In this document: positions 26,701 to 36,062 of the stretch, in pieces
Numbering within the stretch: position 1 is the first letter of the stretch
Layout of the letters: the number at the start of each line of letters is the position of its first letter
From: Actibacterium sp. XHP0104
GTDB lineage: Bacteria; Pseudomonadota; Alphaproteobacteria; Rhodobacterales; Rhodobacteraceae
Reading direction: 5' to 3'
Length of the DNA stretch: 64,000 nucleotides
Assembly (NCBI RefSeq): GCF_025751515.1
Contig: NZ_JAOWLE010000001.1
Location: 496,001 to 560,000 of the forward strand
The notes under the pieces: generated by a model
Database searches by the model: none
Told to the model about the DNA's origin: nothing
The model's input: the letters and a program-made list of their open reading frames with translations, nothing else
Program-made: the position numbers and the translations under genes

Positions 26701-27720
26701 TCAGACCAGCTGCATCAGGGCCTGTGTAAATGCCGGAGAGGTGCAACCGACGCCGATACCGGTCAGGGCCATGGCGCGGGCGGTCATGTTCAGATTCTCG
26801 CCGCGAAGCACGGTATAGACCAGCATCGCGAACCCGGCCGGGAAGGACAGGATCATGATGGTCACGGTCATCAGATAGACGGCCAGCTGCTCCATCAGGC
26901 CGATCTCTTCGCGCGGGGGCGGGCGGCGGCTGTCGCGGCTGCGGATCAGGTCATCGGCGAACAGGTTGTTGCGGCTGCTGCGCAGGCGCGCTTCGTGCTG
27001 GTCGCTGTCCTCGTAGGTTTCGCGCAGGCGCTGGCGGGTGGCCTCGCCGGCATCGCGCATGTTCACGGCGTTGACAAAGCTGCGGTCAAGCCGCGCATGG
27101 GTGGCGTCGACCTCGAGATCGGCACCGGCAAAGGCGGTGCGGGCGGCCGCGCTGAAGCCGTCAAGCGCGGGGCGCGCGGCGCTGCGCACGGCAGAGCGGC
27201 GGGTGCGGCGCGCCTGGGCGATTTCGCCGGCGTCCTGCTGCTGCATCATCGCGGTCGGGTTTTCGAATTCTTCGGTGGTGAACAGCGTGTCGCTGAGATC
27301 CCAGTGCACCAGGCTGGCCTGATGGTTGCGCAGCAGGTGGCGCACGACATGATAGCAGGCGGCGATCCGGGTGCGCGGAGACACGGTGCGCGACGGGCCG
27401 TCCTCGATGGTGACCTCGATCGCGGAATGCACATCCTCGAGCAGGGTCGAGATCATCGCGGCCGAGACCTTGCCCTGGCTGGGGCGTTTGGCCTTGGCGA
27501 ATTTCTGCGACCATTCGGTCTTGGCGGCGTGGCCCACGCGCACGACCATGGATTCGCTGATAAACATGACGTGGCTGTCTTCGGCCACGGCGGTTTGCTC
27601 GAATTCAAGGGCGATGTTGCGGAAGGGGCGCTGCAGTTCGGTGGCGAGTTCAACGAAATCGAGGCGTGGCAGGCCATCGAACATGATCGTCGCGCGGTTG
27701 CAGCTCTTTTGTTCCGACAT
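26701..27720 (-). CDS. Hypothetical protein with C-terminal membrane helices
   Basis: 339-residue protein of a family I cannot name. Residues 1-150 look like a soluble alpha/beta domain (TIMFDGLPRLDFVELATELQ, DSHVMFISESMVVRVGHA, RIAACYHVVRHLLRNHQ). Residues 150-280 are charged and largely helical, rich in Arg, Ala, Asp and Glu. The C-terminus carries a clear membrane segment (LAVYLMTVTIMILSFPAGFAMLVYTVL) and a shorter hydrophobic end. The ATG at 27720 is used because GGAG precedes it at 8 bases. It is followed by its own terminator. The layout suggests a cytosolic domain tethered to the inner membrane. Confidence 0.75.
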   Translation of the reverse strand: MSEQKSCNRATIMFDGLPRLDFVELATELQRPFRNIALEFEQTAVAEDSHVMFISESMVVRVGHAAKTEWSQKFAKAKRPSQGKVSAAMISTLLEDVHSAIEVTIEDGPSRTVSPRTRIAACYHVVRHLLRNHQASLVHWDLSDTLFTTEEFENPTAMMQQQDAGEIAQARRTRRSAVRSAARPALDGFSAAARTAFAGADLEVDATHARLDRSFVNAVNMRDAGEATRQRLRETYEDSDQHEARLRSSRNNLFADDLIRSRDSRRPPPREEIGLMEQLAVYLMTVTIMILSFPAGFAMLVYTVLRGENLNMTARAMALTGIGVGCTSPAFTQALMQLV

Positions 27721-27866
27721 TTCTTGTCTCCAGCTCGTCACCGATTCCCTTTCATGGATCGGTTCCTAGCGTCGAACATCCCAAGGAAATGGGGAGACAG
27801 TTTGACGAATTCACACTTTGTTTACCTCATCAGCGCCACAAAGTTCCAATTGTTGCCACAAACATG

Positions 27867-27892
27867 AATGGGGCGCCAAGCGGCGCCCCATT
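27867..27892 (-). terminator. Hairpin terminator after glnA
   Basis: Perfect 11-bp stem AATGGGGCGCC / GGCGCCCCATT with a 4-base loop, beginning 26 bases past the glnA stop on the minus strand and followed by CATGTTTG. Confidence 0.75.
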
Positions 27893-27918
27893 GTAGAAAT
27901 TTGCATCTGCCAGTTGAA

Positions 27919-29325
27919 TTAGCAGCTGTAATACATCTGGTATTCGATCGGGTGGGGGGTGTGCTCGTAGGCATAGACCTCTTCCCACTTCAGGTTCGCA
28001 TAGCCCTGGATCTGGCTCTTGGTGAACACGTCACCGGCCAGCAGGAACTCGTGATCCTTCTCCAGTTCGTCCAGGGCTTCGCGCAGCGAGCCGCAGACGG
28101 TGGGGATGCCGGCCAGTTCTTCGGGCGGCAGATCGTAGAGGTTCTTGTCCATGGCTTCGCCCGGATCGATCTTGTTCTTGATGCCGTCCAGGCCGGCCAT
28201 CAGCAGGGCGGCAAAGCACAGGTAGGGGTTCGCTGCCGGATCGGGGAAGCGGGCCTCGACGCGCTTGGCTTTCGGGCTTTCGGTCCACGGAATACGGACG
28301 CAGCCCGAGCGGTTGCGGGCCGAATAGGCGCGCAGAACGGGGGCTTCAAAGCCCGGGATCAGACGCTTGTAGCTGTTGGTCGACGGGTTGGTGAAGGCGT
28401 TCAGGGCCTTGGCATGTTTCAGGATGCCACCGATGAAATACAGCGCTTCCTGCGACAGGTCGGCGTATTTGTCGCCAGCAAAGAGCGGCTTGCCGTCTTT
28501 CCAGATCGACATGTTCACGTGCATGCCCGAGCCGTTGTCGCCCTTCATCGGCTTCGGCATGAAGGTCGCCGTTTTGCCATAGGCGTGGGCCACGTTGTGG
28601 ATCACGTACTTGTATTTCTGCAGGTGGTCGGCCTGGGTGGTCAGGGTCCCGAAAATCAGGCCCAGTTCGTGCTGACAGGTCGCCACTTCGTGGTGGTGCT
28701 TGTCGACCTTCATGCCCATGTGCTTCATCGTCGACAGCATCTCGGCGCGGATGTCCTGTGCTTCGTCAACGGGGTTGACCGGGAAATAGCCGCCCTTGTG
28801 CTCGGCGCGGTGGCCCAGGTTGCCGGTTTCGAATTCGGCGTCGGTGTTCCACGAGGCCGCTTCGGCGTCGATCTGGAACGACACTTTCGACGGTTTGACC
28901 GAATAGCGCACGTCATCGAACAGGAAGAATTCGGCCTCGGGGCCGAAATAGGCCACATCGCCGATGCCCGACGAGATCAGATAGGCCTCGGCCTTCTGGG
29001 CGGTGCCGCGCGGATCGCGGTCATAGGCTTCGCCGGTGTCGGGTTCGACGACCGAGCAATGGATGGCCATGGTTTTCTCGGCGTAGAACGGGTCGATGTA
29101 GACACTGTCGGTGTCGGGCATCAGTTTCATGTCCGAGGCTTCGATCGATTTCCAGCCGGCGATCGACGAACCGTCGAACATAAAGCCTTCTTCGAGGAAA
29201 TCTTCGTCAACCAGGTCGGCGATGACGGTGACGTGCTGCAACTTGCCGCGCGGATCGGTGAAACGGATGTCGACGTATTCGACACCATCTTCCGCGATGG
29301 CCTTGAGAACTGCGTCCTTGCTCAT
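27919..29325 (-). CDS. glnA: Glutamine synthetase type I
   Basis: Makes glutamine from glutamate, ammonia and ATP; the central nitrogen-assimilation enzyme, a dodecamer. The 468 residues show [18 protein letters not shown] near residue 48, the beta-grasp region, the NGSGMHVN catalytic block near 265, and [12 protein letters not shown] near 395, which holds the tyrosine adenylylated by GlnE (present at 4943). It therefore belongs to the regulated GSI-beta class. It follows glnB by 74 bases in the classic glnBA order. Confidence 0.98.
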   Translation of the reverse strand: MSKDAVLKAIAEDGVEYVDIRFTDPRGKLQHVTVIADLVDEDFLEEGFMFDGSSIAGWKSIEASDMKLMPDTDSVYIDPFYAEKTMAIHCSVVEPDTGEAYDRDPRGTAQKAEAYLISSGIGDVAYFGPEAEFFLFDDVRYSVKPSKVSFQIDAEAASWNTDAEFETGNLGHRAEHKGGYFPVNPVDEAQDIRAEMLSTMKHMGMKVDKHHHEVATCQHELGLIFGTLTTQADHLQKYKYVIHNVAHAYGKTATFMPKPMKGDNGSGMHVNMSIWKDGKPLFAGDKYADLSQEALYFIGGILKHAKALNAFTNPSTNSYKRLIPGFEAPVLRAYSARNRSGCVRIPWTESPKAKRVEARFPDPAANPYLCFAALLMAGLDGIKNKIDPGEAMDKNLYDLPPEELAGIPTVCGSLREALDELEKDHEFLLAGDVFTKSQIQGYANLKWEEVYAYEHTPHPIEYQMYYSC

Positions 29326-29399
29326 ATGACCTTTTCCCTTCTCTGAATTGGTCGCTGTCAGGCCGGGGCGGCTGCCCGGCCGGGTTGTGATGTGTCGGA

Positions 29400-29777
<378 letters not shown>

Positions 29778-29867
29778 TCAGACCACTTTCGCCGGGCGGC
29801 TACAATTGACTAAGGTGACGCAAGCGGGCGGTCTGGCGGGAAACCGAGTGTGGTGATTAAATTTTGT

Positions 29868-29889
29868 GCATGTTGATCAAAAAACATGC
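29868..29889. promoter_or_regulatory. Inverted repeat in the glnB / nnr divergent region
   Basis: Perfect 7-bp arms GCATGTT / AACATGC around eight AT-rich bases, 28 bases before the nnr start and about 130 bases upstream of glnB. It resembles a dimer binding site. NtrC sites (TGCAC-N-GTGCA type) are expected upstream of glnB, but this match is only partial (TGCAT), so the regulator is unassigned. Confidence 0.4.
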
Positions 29890-29916
29890 GATCTGAAAAT
29901 TTCAAGGGGCGGTCCG

Positions 29917-31494
29917 ATGGCTGAACTTCTGACATCTGCACAAATGCGCGCCATCGAGGGTGCGGCGATTGCATCGGGTGCCGTGACCGGGCTGGAGCTG
30001 ATGGAGCGCGCGGGCAGGGGTGTCGTCGAGGCCATTTTCGAGACCTGGCCCGACCTGCAAATCGTGCCGCATCGGGCGGTTATCCTGTGCGGCCCCGGCA
30101 ACAATGGCGGCGACGGGTTCGTCATCGCGCGGCTGTTGCGTGATTGGGGCTGGCGGGTCGAGACATATCTTTACGGCGACCCCGACAAGCTGCCGCCGGA
30201 TGCGCGGGCGAACTATCTGCGCTGGTGCGAGCGCGGGCCGGTCGAGCGGATCGGGTCGGGCGAGGACGCGCTGCCTCGGGGCGCCGATCTGTTCGTGGAC
30301 GCCGCCTTTGGTACCGGCCTGACGCGGGCCACTCCCCCCGAGGTCAGCGCCTTTCTGGCCAGTGCGAACCACTCGGATCTGGCCGGGTTGCAGGTGGCGG
30401 TCGACATGCCCTCGGGCCTGTGCAGCGACAGCGGCCGGCCGTTGCTGGCGGATGAGGACGATACGGTCGATCCGGTGGTTTCGGGCCAGGTCGGGGCGCC
30501 TGATCTGGTGGTGACGTTTCACCGGATGAAGCTGGGCCATGTGCTGGGCGAAGCCTATCGTCTGGTGCCGCGGGTGGTGATCAAGGATATCGGCCTGGAT
30601 GGGCCCTTGCCGTCTGAGACGCAAACGGTCGTGGCGCGGGTGGCGACGGGTGGTGCCGGCGATTTCCGCAAGGGGGCCGGGGCGCATAAATACGCGCATG
30701 GCCATGCAGTGGTTCTGTCGGGGCCGCAGGGGCGTTCGGGTGCGGCGCGGCTGGCGGCGCGGGCGGCGTTGCGCGTGGGCGCGGGGCTGGTGACGGTTGG
30801 CGCGCCGCCCTCGGCCATGGATGAATGCGCGTCCCAGCTGACGGCGGTGATGCTGCGGCAGGTGCGCGACGCCATGGCGCTGGACGAGTTGCTGCAAGAT
30901 CAGCGGCTGAACGCGCTCTGCCTGGGGCCGGGAATGGGCGTGTGCCGCGACACCCGCGAGATGGTCGAGGTGGCGTTGGCGTCCGGTCGTGCTTCCGTGC
31001 TGGATGCCGATGCGCTGACCGTTTTTGCCGATGATCCCGAGGCCTTGTTCGGGATGCTGCACGGCAATTGTGTGCTGACACCCCATGCGGGCGAGTTCGC
31101 GCGTCTGTTCCCCGATCTGGCGGAAAAGCTGGCCGGTGCTGCGGTGCAGGGGCCGGCCTGGTCCAAGGTCGATGCGGCACGCGAGGCGGCGGCGCGGGCC
31201 GGGTGCGTCGTGCTGTTCAAGGGGGTCGATACGGTCATAGCGGCGCCCGATGGCGGGTGCCGTGTCAATGCCGCGACAGGAGACCGCGCGGCGCCGTGGC
31301 TGGCCACGGCCGGGTCGGGCGATGTGCTGGCCGGGTTGATCACCGGCCTCTTGGCGCGCGGAAAGATGGCGCCCGATGCGGCGGCGCTGGCGGCCTGGCT
31401 GCATGTGGAATGCGCGCTGGAATTCGGTCCCGGCCTGATTGCCGAGGATCTGCCCGAGATGCTGCCGCAGGTGTTTCGGCGGCTTGGCGTCTAG
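29917..31494 (+). CDS. nnr: Bifunctional NAD(P)H-hydrate epimerase / ADP-dependent dehydratase
   Basis: Repairs damaged NAD(P)H: the N-terminal YjeF_N domain interconverts the R and S hydrates, and the C-terminal kinase-fold domain dehydrates the S form. The 525 residues carry CGPGNNGGDGFVIARLLRDWG near residue 50 and VDMPSGLCSD near 160 in the first domain. In the second are TPHAGEFARLFPDL near 390, FKGVDTVIAAPDG, and ATAGSGDVLAGLITGLLARG near 468. The ATG at 29917 follows AAGGGGC; in-frame sequence upstream lies in the divergent promoter. The stop overlaps that of the convergent Hint gene. Confidence 0.95.
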   Translation: MAELLTSAQMRAIEGAAIASGAVTGLELMERAGRGVVEAIFETWPDLQIVPHRAVILCGPGNNGGDGFVIARLLRDWGWRVETYLYGDPDKLPPDARANYLRWCERGPVERIGSGEDALPRGADLFVDAAFGTGLTRATPPEVSAFLASANHSDLAGLQVAVDMPSGLCSDSGRPLLADEDDTVDPVVSGQVGAPDLVVTFHRMKLGHVLGEAYRLVPRVVIKDIGLDGPLPSETQTVVARVATGGAGDFRKGAGAHKYAHGHAVVLSGPQGRSGAARLAARAALRVGAGLVTVGAPPSAMDECASQLTAVMLRQVRDAMALDELLQDQRLNALCLGPGMGVCRDTREMVEVALASGRASVLDADALTVFADDPEALFGMLHGNCVLTPHAGEFARLFPDLAEKLAGAAVQGPAWSKVDAAREAAARAGCVVLFKGVDTVIAAPDGGCRVNAATGDRAAPWLATAGSGDVLAGLITGLLARGKMAPDAAALAAWLHVECALEFGPGLIAEDLPEMLPQVFRRLGV

Positions 31495-31817
31495 TGCAGC
31501 CGCACCTGTCGCGTCGCCATCGGTTTGCACGCCAGGTAGAACCCGTCGCCCAAGACCACCTCGTCAATATCGAAATGCAGCGCGAACAGACGGGCGCGGG
31601 GCGGAAAGCCGTCGCGCTGATCGACCCGCACGCTGACCCGGCGCAGGATGCGCGCGCCGTTGCGGGTAATGACCTGATCACCGGGCGAAAGATATTCGAT
31701 CGGCAAGGTGCCATCGAGCGTATGGATCAACGTGCCGCTTGGCACGGCGCCGCGCAAAACGGAATCGGGCCGGAACGACGCCTGCCGCGTCGCGCGTCCC
31801 TGGGACATTCTGGTCAT
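31491..31817 (-). CDS. Short Hint-domain (hedgehog/intein-like) protein lacking the first cysteine
   Basis: 108-residue protein with the N-terminal half of a Hint fold: VPSGTLIHTLDGTLPIEYLSPGDQVITRNG, then strand RILRRVSVRVD and an ARLFALHFDIDEVVLGDGFYLACK segment. Hint proteins of Rhodobacterales usually begin this domain with a Cys-Phe pair that drives self-cleavage; here the equivalent position reads RGAV, so autoprocessing is not expected. It is shorter than typical family members. Its stop overlaps the nnr stop. Confidence 0.75.
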   Translation of the reverse strand: MTRMSQGRATRQASFRPDSVLRGAVPSGTLIHTLDGTLPIEYLSPGDQVITRNGARILRRVSVRVDQRDGFPPRARLFALHFDIDEVVLGDGFYLACKPMATRQVRLH

Positions 31818-31964
31818 GTGAAACCTGCTCGTTTCATTTTATCGTTTTGCGACAGGCTACGTTAAAAAACCCTTTCGGGCGAGCGTTTTCTTGTCGCTTT
31901 TGCTCTCGCCAGCGTGGGCGGGCTTTGCTAGAAGGGCGCGGTTTCGGGCCAGCGCCCGACGGAT

Positions 31965-32049
31965 GCGGGTGTGGCGAAATTGGTAGACGCACCAGATTTA
32001 GGTTCTGGCGCCGCAAGGCGTGGGGGTTCAAGTCCCTCCACCCGCACCA
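31965..32049 (+). tRNA. tRNA-Leu (anticodon UAG)
   Basis: 85-base class II tRNA with encoded CCA. The acceptor GCGGGTG pairs perfectly with CACCCGC, followed by discriminator A. The anticodon arm CCAGA / TCTGG encloses loop TTTAGGT, giving anticodon TAG. A variable arm (GCGCCGCAAGGCGT region) and T-loop GTTCAAGT are present. It is the left boundary of the island; the 3' 36 bases recur at 33439-33474. Confidence 0.97.
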
Positions 32050-32100
32050 TCTCATATCAGCTAGAACTATTTTTCTGCGCAGAACTGATGGTGGGTCGTT

Positions 32101-33234
32101 GTGGGCATTATTGAAGATGAGTTTTTAAAGACGATTGAAAAAGAAATCGAAGAGGCGCTGGAAAGACACACAGAGCTTATACCTGATGACCTAGACAAGG
32201 TGACGGAAGAAACAATCCAGTCATCTCTTTCCGAACTTATCGATGTCTTTCCAGACGCGCTGGAAAGATCATCCACAAAGATCGTTCAAAGGGGTAGACG
32301 GGACCAACTCGGTTTCGAAAAAAGGTGCTACCGAAGATGGCGTGGAGCTTTTGAACTTTACGACATCATCCTTGGGGTTGCCACGGAAGTGGGTGAAAAG
32401 CACGCGCAAGAGCATTTTGAAGAAAGCCAAGTGGGGCCGGATTATATATTTGGGGCGCTTACTTTTCTGCATCCTCGAATGCTGCTTGTTGCGAGTGAGA
32501 TCGGAGCGCTGCTTAGAGCAGGATTTCCAGATGGTGCTCTCGCTCGGTGGAGAACCCTCCACGAGATTTCGGTTGTTGCGATGTTCATATCGCAGAACGA
32601 TCAGGACACTGCGAAGCGCTACTTGGCGAGCTTCCAGTTCAACGATCACCGCGCGGCACTTCAGGTCAACGAATACGCGGACCGTGCAAACCTAACGCCG
32701 TTTTCTCCTGAAGAGATAGCGGAGATGAGGGCAGTATGCTCAGCCATTGAGGGTGATTTGGGACGGGCCATTGGTAAAGATTATGACTGGGCAAAGGAAG
32801 CATTGGACACGAAGCACGTAACGCTTTTTGATCTGGAGAAAGCAACTGGGTTGGATCACTGGAGGCCCCGCTACCGATGGGCCTCTCAGCACACACACGC
32901 GGGCCATCGTCCACTTGATCGACTGCTTGGAATGGTAGAAGCAAAGCGACCGGTAAACCTTGTTGGCTCCTCGAACTCAGGGTTTGTCGACCCGCTCTCG
33001 ATGGCTGGGATTTCAATTGCGATATGTTGCACGGCCTTCTTCGGCACAAAACCCACAATGGACAGCGTTGTGGCGATGAAGTCTGTCGAAGTCTTGGGAG
33101 ACAGGTTGGGGCAAGTCGCTCTCAGATTGGAGGCAGAAACTTTGGAACCTCACGAGCAGCGACGGGCAATCTTTGGTCTTCCTAAACGGCTATTGGATTG
33201 GTTGGGAGCGCTCGTTTCGAGAGGTTTTTCCTAG
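32101..33234 (+). CDS. DUF5677-like hypothetical protein (island cargo)
   Basis: 377-residue protein beginning at GTG (no in-frame ATG nearby; GGTGGG lies five bases upstream). The N-terminus is acidic and helical; the centre holds LLVASEIGALLRAGFPDGALARWRTLHEISVVAMFI, a block typical of DUF5677 proteins, and then a long helical C-terminal half with HTHAGHRP. No catalytic motif is visible and function is unknown. Codon use and GC are clearly lower than in neighbouring genes (for example the A-rich stretch 32107-32160), and it lies inside the tRNA-Leu repeat pair, so acquisition by transfer is likely. Anti-phage or stress cargo is possible but unsupported. Confidence 0.75.
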   Translation: MGIIEDEFLKTIEKEIEEALERHTELIPDDLDKVTEETIQSSLSELIDVFPDALERSSTKIVQRGRRDQLGFEKRCYRRWRGAFELYDIILGVATEVGEKHAQEHFEESQVGPDYIFGALTFLHPRMLLVASEIGALLRAGFPDGALARWRTLHEISVVAMFISQNDQDTAKRYLASFQFNDHRAALQVNEYADRANLTPFSPEEIAEMRAVCSAIEGDLGRAIGKDYDWAKEALDTKHVTLFDLEKATGLDHWRPRYRWASQHTHAGHRPLDRLLGMVEAKRPVNLVGSSNSGFVDPLSMAGISIAICCTAFFGTKPTMDSVVAMKSVEVLGDRLGQVALRLEAETLEPHEQRRAIFGLPKRLLDWLGALVSRGFS

Positions 33235-33416
33235 GTGCCACCTGCGCGATTTCTCATTGCCGCGCCAAAACCGATGATACTGTAAAACCCGTGGCGCACT
33301 CAGACACCCTGTCTGTGGACATCGCAAGTGCAAATCACAGTGATATAGTTGGTAACGTGGTGGGTAACGCAGTGACTCGTGAAACCCTTCAAATTCAAAA
33401 AGTTACGTGGTGAGTG

Positions 33417-33474
33417 CCAGACTTAGATTCTGGTGCCTCAAGGCGTGGGGGTTCAAGTCCCTCCACCCGCACCA
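33417..33474 (+). pseudogene. Truncated tRNA-Leu copy (3' portion) at the island end
   Basis: 58 bases matching the tRNA-Leu gene from the anticodon arm to CCA, with four mismatches in the first 22 bases and perfect identity in the last 36. The anticodon loop reads CTTAGAT (TAG). The 5' half (acceptor strand and D-arm) is missing, so it cannot fold as a tRNA. This is the expected right-hand att copy. The mismatches suggest that the two tRNA ends come from different genomes. Confidence 0.88.
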
Positions 33475-33624
33475 AGCTGAATTCAACGGAAATGTAAGCG
33501 CCGGAATGATGGCAGTGGGTTGGCTGCAGGGATCTGGTATTGCCCTGTGCCCGATATGCGCGGATCTCAACACCAAAGACCGCCAGTGGCGGCCTTGATA
33601 CGTAGCTTATCCATTTGGGATTTT

Positions 33625-33699
33625 TGGCTCCGGCGGTAGGGATCGAACCTACGACCAATTGATTAACAGTCAACTGCTCTACCGCTGAGCTACGCCGGA
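33625..33699 (-). tRNA. tRNA-Asn (anticodon GUU)
   Basis: 75 bases with encoded CCA. The acceptor TCCGGCG pairs with CGCCGGA, discriminator G. The anticodon loop reads CTGTTAA between TTGA and TCAA, giving GTT. D-arm GCTC...GAGC and T-arm CGTAGGTTCGATCCCTACC are canonical. Confidence 0.97.
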
Positions 33700-33769
33700 A
33701 CACGGGGGGCGATATAGCAAGCTGGTTTCGTGGCGTCCAGAGGGTTTGCCAGAAAAAGTCGAAGAAAGT

Positions 33770-34672
33770 TCACCTGAGCGAGTAATGCGTTTCCAGCCCG
33801 TGTTCTCCTTCGGGTTCGGCCAGGTTTCTGTCTGTCAAATCAATGAGATGCGCCAGCACGTTCCGGGTGGCGGCGCCGATCAGGCCGGTGGGGATGTCGG
33901 TATAGATGCGTTGGGCCAGGGCGCGGGGGGTGGCGGCGTCGCGGCCCAGGGTGGCGCGGATTTCCGCTTCGCGGCCCTGACGGTGGGTCAGCAGTTCGCG
34001 CACCCGGTCCTGGGGCGCATTGATCGGGTCTCCGTGGGCGGAATAGAACACGCGGTCAGTGCGCGGTTCAAGTTTGCGCAGCGAGTCCATAAAGGCGCCC
34101 AGGTCGCCATCGGGGGGCGAGACCATCGAGGTGGCCCAGCCCATGACGTGGTCGCCCGAGAACAGCGCGTCGCCCCAGGCCAGGCAGATATGATTGCCCA
34201 TATGGCCCGGCGTCCAGATCGCGTTCAGAGACCAGCCATCGCCGTGCAGCGTGTCGCCGTCGCCCAGCAGCTCGTGCGGGGCGAAGTCGCGGTGTACGCC
34301 TTCGCCGCCGCCCAGCCCCTGCAGTCCGACCAGGTCTTCGCGCCGGCCGGCGGTGCTGTCGCCAAAGGCCACCAACGGCGCGCCGGTGGCCTGATGCAGC
34401 GCCGGCGCCAGCGCGGTGTGATCGATGTGGGAATGGGTGCAGACGATGTGGCTGATCGTTTCGCCGGGCGCCAGGGCGCCCAGAATCGCCGCCATATGGG
34501 CCGGATCATCGGGGCCCGGGTCGATCAGCGCCACGCGGCCTTCGCCGACGATATAGGTGTTGGTGCCCAGATAGGTCATGGGTGAGGGATTCGGCGCCAG
34601 GATGCGGCGCAGACCCTCTTCGGGCCGGTCCACGCGCCCCGGCTGCGGATCATTCTTGTCGGTCGCATTCAT
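33770..34672 (-). CDS. MBL-fold metallo-hydrolase (LACTB2-like)
   Basis: 300-residue metallo-beta-lactamase-fold protein. Metal ligands are clear: H80, H82, D84 and H85 in THSHIDH, a later H in WTPGHMGNHICL, an Asp in FSGDHVMG and a final His in FYSAHGDPI. Together with a C-terminal winged-helix-like region (RVRELLTHRQGREAEIRATLG) it resembles the glyoxalase II / LACTB2 group of hydrolases or nucleases. The substrate is not evident. It is divergent from the sensor kinase gene with a 44-base gap. Confidence 0.9.
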   Translation of the reverse strand: MNATDKNDPQPGRVDRPEEGLRRILAPNPSPMTYLGTNTYIVGEGRVALIDPGPDDPAHMAAILGALAPGETISHIVCTHSHIDHTALAPALHQATGAPLVAFGDSTAGRREDLVGLQGLGGGEGVHRDFAPHELLGDGDTLHGDGWSLNAIWTPGHMGNHICLAWGDALFSGDHVMGWATSMVSPPDGDLGAFMDSLRKLEPRTDRVFYSAHGDPINAPQDRVRELLTHRQGREAEIRATLGRDAATPRALAQRIYTDIPTGLIGAATRNVLAHLIDLTDRNLAEPEGEHGLETHYSLR

Positions 34673-34716
34673 GTTCCGCTTCCTTCTGCTGCGGTGGCCC
34701 GATACGCTTGTAGCCG

Positions 34717-36057
34717 ATGTCGACCGGATGGATCAAACGCACCTTGCCGCGCAGCCTATATGGCCGCGCCGCATTGATTCTGATCGTGCCGGTGCTGACG
34801 ATTCAGCTGGTCGTGTCGGTCGTGTTCATCCAGCGCCATTTCGAGGATGTCACGCGGCAGATGTCAAACAATGTCGCGCTTGAGGTGCGGCATGTTCTGG
34901 CGCGGATCGACGCCGCAACAGGCATCGAGGACGCGCTGCTGGCCAATGCTGATCTGGCGCAGGGGCTGGATCTGGGGCTGGACCGCGTGCCGGCAGGCGA
35001 GGTGCCGCGCGACCGGCGCCGGCTGTTCGATCTGTCGGGCCGCGTTGTCATCGAAACGCTGCGCAGGCAGGTGCCGCAGATCATGGCGATCGACCTTGTG
35101 GGCCAAGAGGGCTGGTTCTCGGTGGCGCGGCGGTTCGACGTGGCGGCCGACACCCGGCACGGGCCGGTGCGGCTGACAATCGACCGGCGGCGGGTCTCTG
35201 CCTCGAATCCGCATCAGCTGTTGGTGCTGATGGTGGCCACGGGCCTGTTGATGACGCTGATCGCGTTTATCTTTCTGCGCAACCAGCTGCGCCCGATCAA
35301 GCGTATGGCCGCCGCGGCCGAGGCCTTTGGCCGCGGGCGGATCAAGCCCTACAAGCCTTCGGGCGCCACAGAGGTGCGCGCGGCGGGCAATGCCTTTCTC
35401 GACATGCGCAACCGGATCGAACGCCATATCGAGCAGCGCACGCTGATGCTGTCTGGCGTCAGCCATGACCTGCGCACGCCGCTGACCCGACTGCGGCTGT
35501 CGCTGTCTTTGATCGATGACACCGAGGATACCCGCGCCATGCTGCGCGACGTGGCGGATATGGAGAGGATGCTGGACGCCTTCCTCGATTTCGCGCGCGG
35601 CGATTTCATGGATGATCCCGAAGAGGTCGACCCGGCCACGCTGCTGCGCAATCTGGTGGCGAAATCCGAACGGTTCTCGCTGGGCGTTACCTTGGGCGAC
35701 ATGCCCGAGGGGGTAAAGGTGATGATGCGCCCTCTGGCGGTCGAGCGCGCGGTGCAGAACCTTGTGAACAACGCGCTGAACTATGGCACCAAGGCCCGCG
35801 TCGGGCTGGAGGTGGGCGAGCGCATGATCCGCATTTCGGTCGAGGATGACGGCCCCGGCATTCCGCCCGCCCGGCGCGAGGCCGCGATGCAGCCCTTTAC
35901 CCGGTTGGATGCCGCCCGCAACCAGAACAACGCGGCCGGGGTGGGGCTGGGCCTGGCCATCGCCAGCGACATCGCCCGCAGCCATGGCGGTATTCTGCGG
36001 CTGGGCGAAAGCGAGGCCCTGGGCGGTCTCAAGGCCGAACTGGTGCTGGCGCGGTAG
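34717..36057 (+). CDS. Sensor histidine kinase, EnvZ-like architecture
   Basis: 446-residue membrane kinase. Membrane helix 1 (residues 19-38), a periplasmic sensor domain (39-165), helix 2 (168-187) and HAMP (188-240) lead to a HisKA domain with phospho-acceptor H250 in SGVSHDLRTPLTRLR, then HATPase_c with N-box NLVNNALNYG, G1 VEDDGPGIP and G2 GVGLGLAI. The PLTRLR H-box is the EnvZ/OmpR type. No response regulator gene is adjacent in the window, so it is an orphan here or its partner lies elsewhere. The signal is unknown. Confidence 0.92.
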   Translation: MSTGWIKRTLPRSLYGRAALILIVPVLTIQLVVSVVFIQRHFEDVTRQMSNNVALEVRHVLARIDAATGIEDALLANADLAQGLDLGLDRVPAGEVPRDRRRLFDLSGRVVIETLRRQVPQIMAIDLVGQEGWFSVARRFDVAADTRHGPVRLTIDRRRVSASNPHQLLVLMVATGLLMTLIAFIFLRNQLRPIKRMAAAAEAFGRGRIKPYKPSGATEVRAAGNAFLDMRNRIERHIEQRTLMLSGVSHDLRTPLTRLRLSLSLIDDTEDTRAMLRDVADMERMLDAFLDFARGDFMDDPEEVDPATLLRNLVAKSERFSLGVTLGDMPEGVKVMMRPLAVERAVQNLVNNALNYGTKARVGLEVGERMIRISVEDDGPGIPPARREAAMQPFTRLDAARNQNNAAGVGLGLAIASDIARSHGGILRLGESEALGGLKAELVLAR

Positions 36058-36062
36058 GAAAT

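Larger units (their letters stand above)
32014..33474. mobile_element. Minimal tRNA-Leu-integrated island with 36-bp direct repeats
   Basis: A perfect 36-bp direct repeat covering the tRNA-Leu variable arm, T-arm and acceptor end lies at 32014-32049 and 33439-33474. Between the repeats is one low-GC gene (DUF5677-like) and about 200 bases of noncoding DNA. This is the architecture left by tRNA-targeting integrative elements. No integrase or other mobility gene can be seen, so the element is either a decayed remnant or a passenger moved by an integrase elsewhere. Confidence 0.8.

Noticed and set aside
29902-31530. Minus-strand open frame opposite nnr
   Set aside because: Sequence is an Arg/His/Gln-rich complement of nnr with no recognisable domain.
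33235-33416. Remnant of an integrase C-terminus before the right-hand tRNA copy
   Set aside because: Short frames here show no R-H-R-Y tyrosine recombinase motif; nothing supports an integrase.
33417-33474. Second functional tRNA-Leu gene
   Set aside because: Only the 3' portion is present; no acceptor 5' strand or D-arm exists upstream, so it cannot fold as a tRNA.
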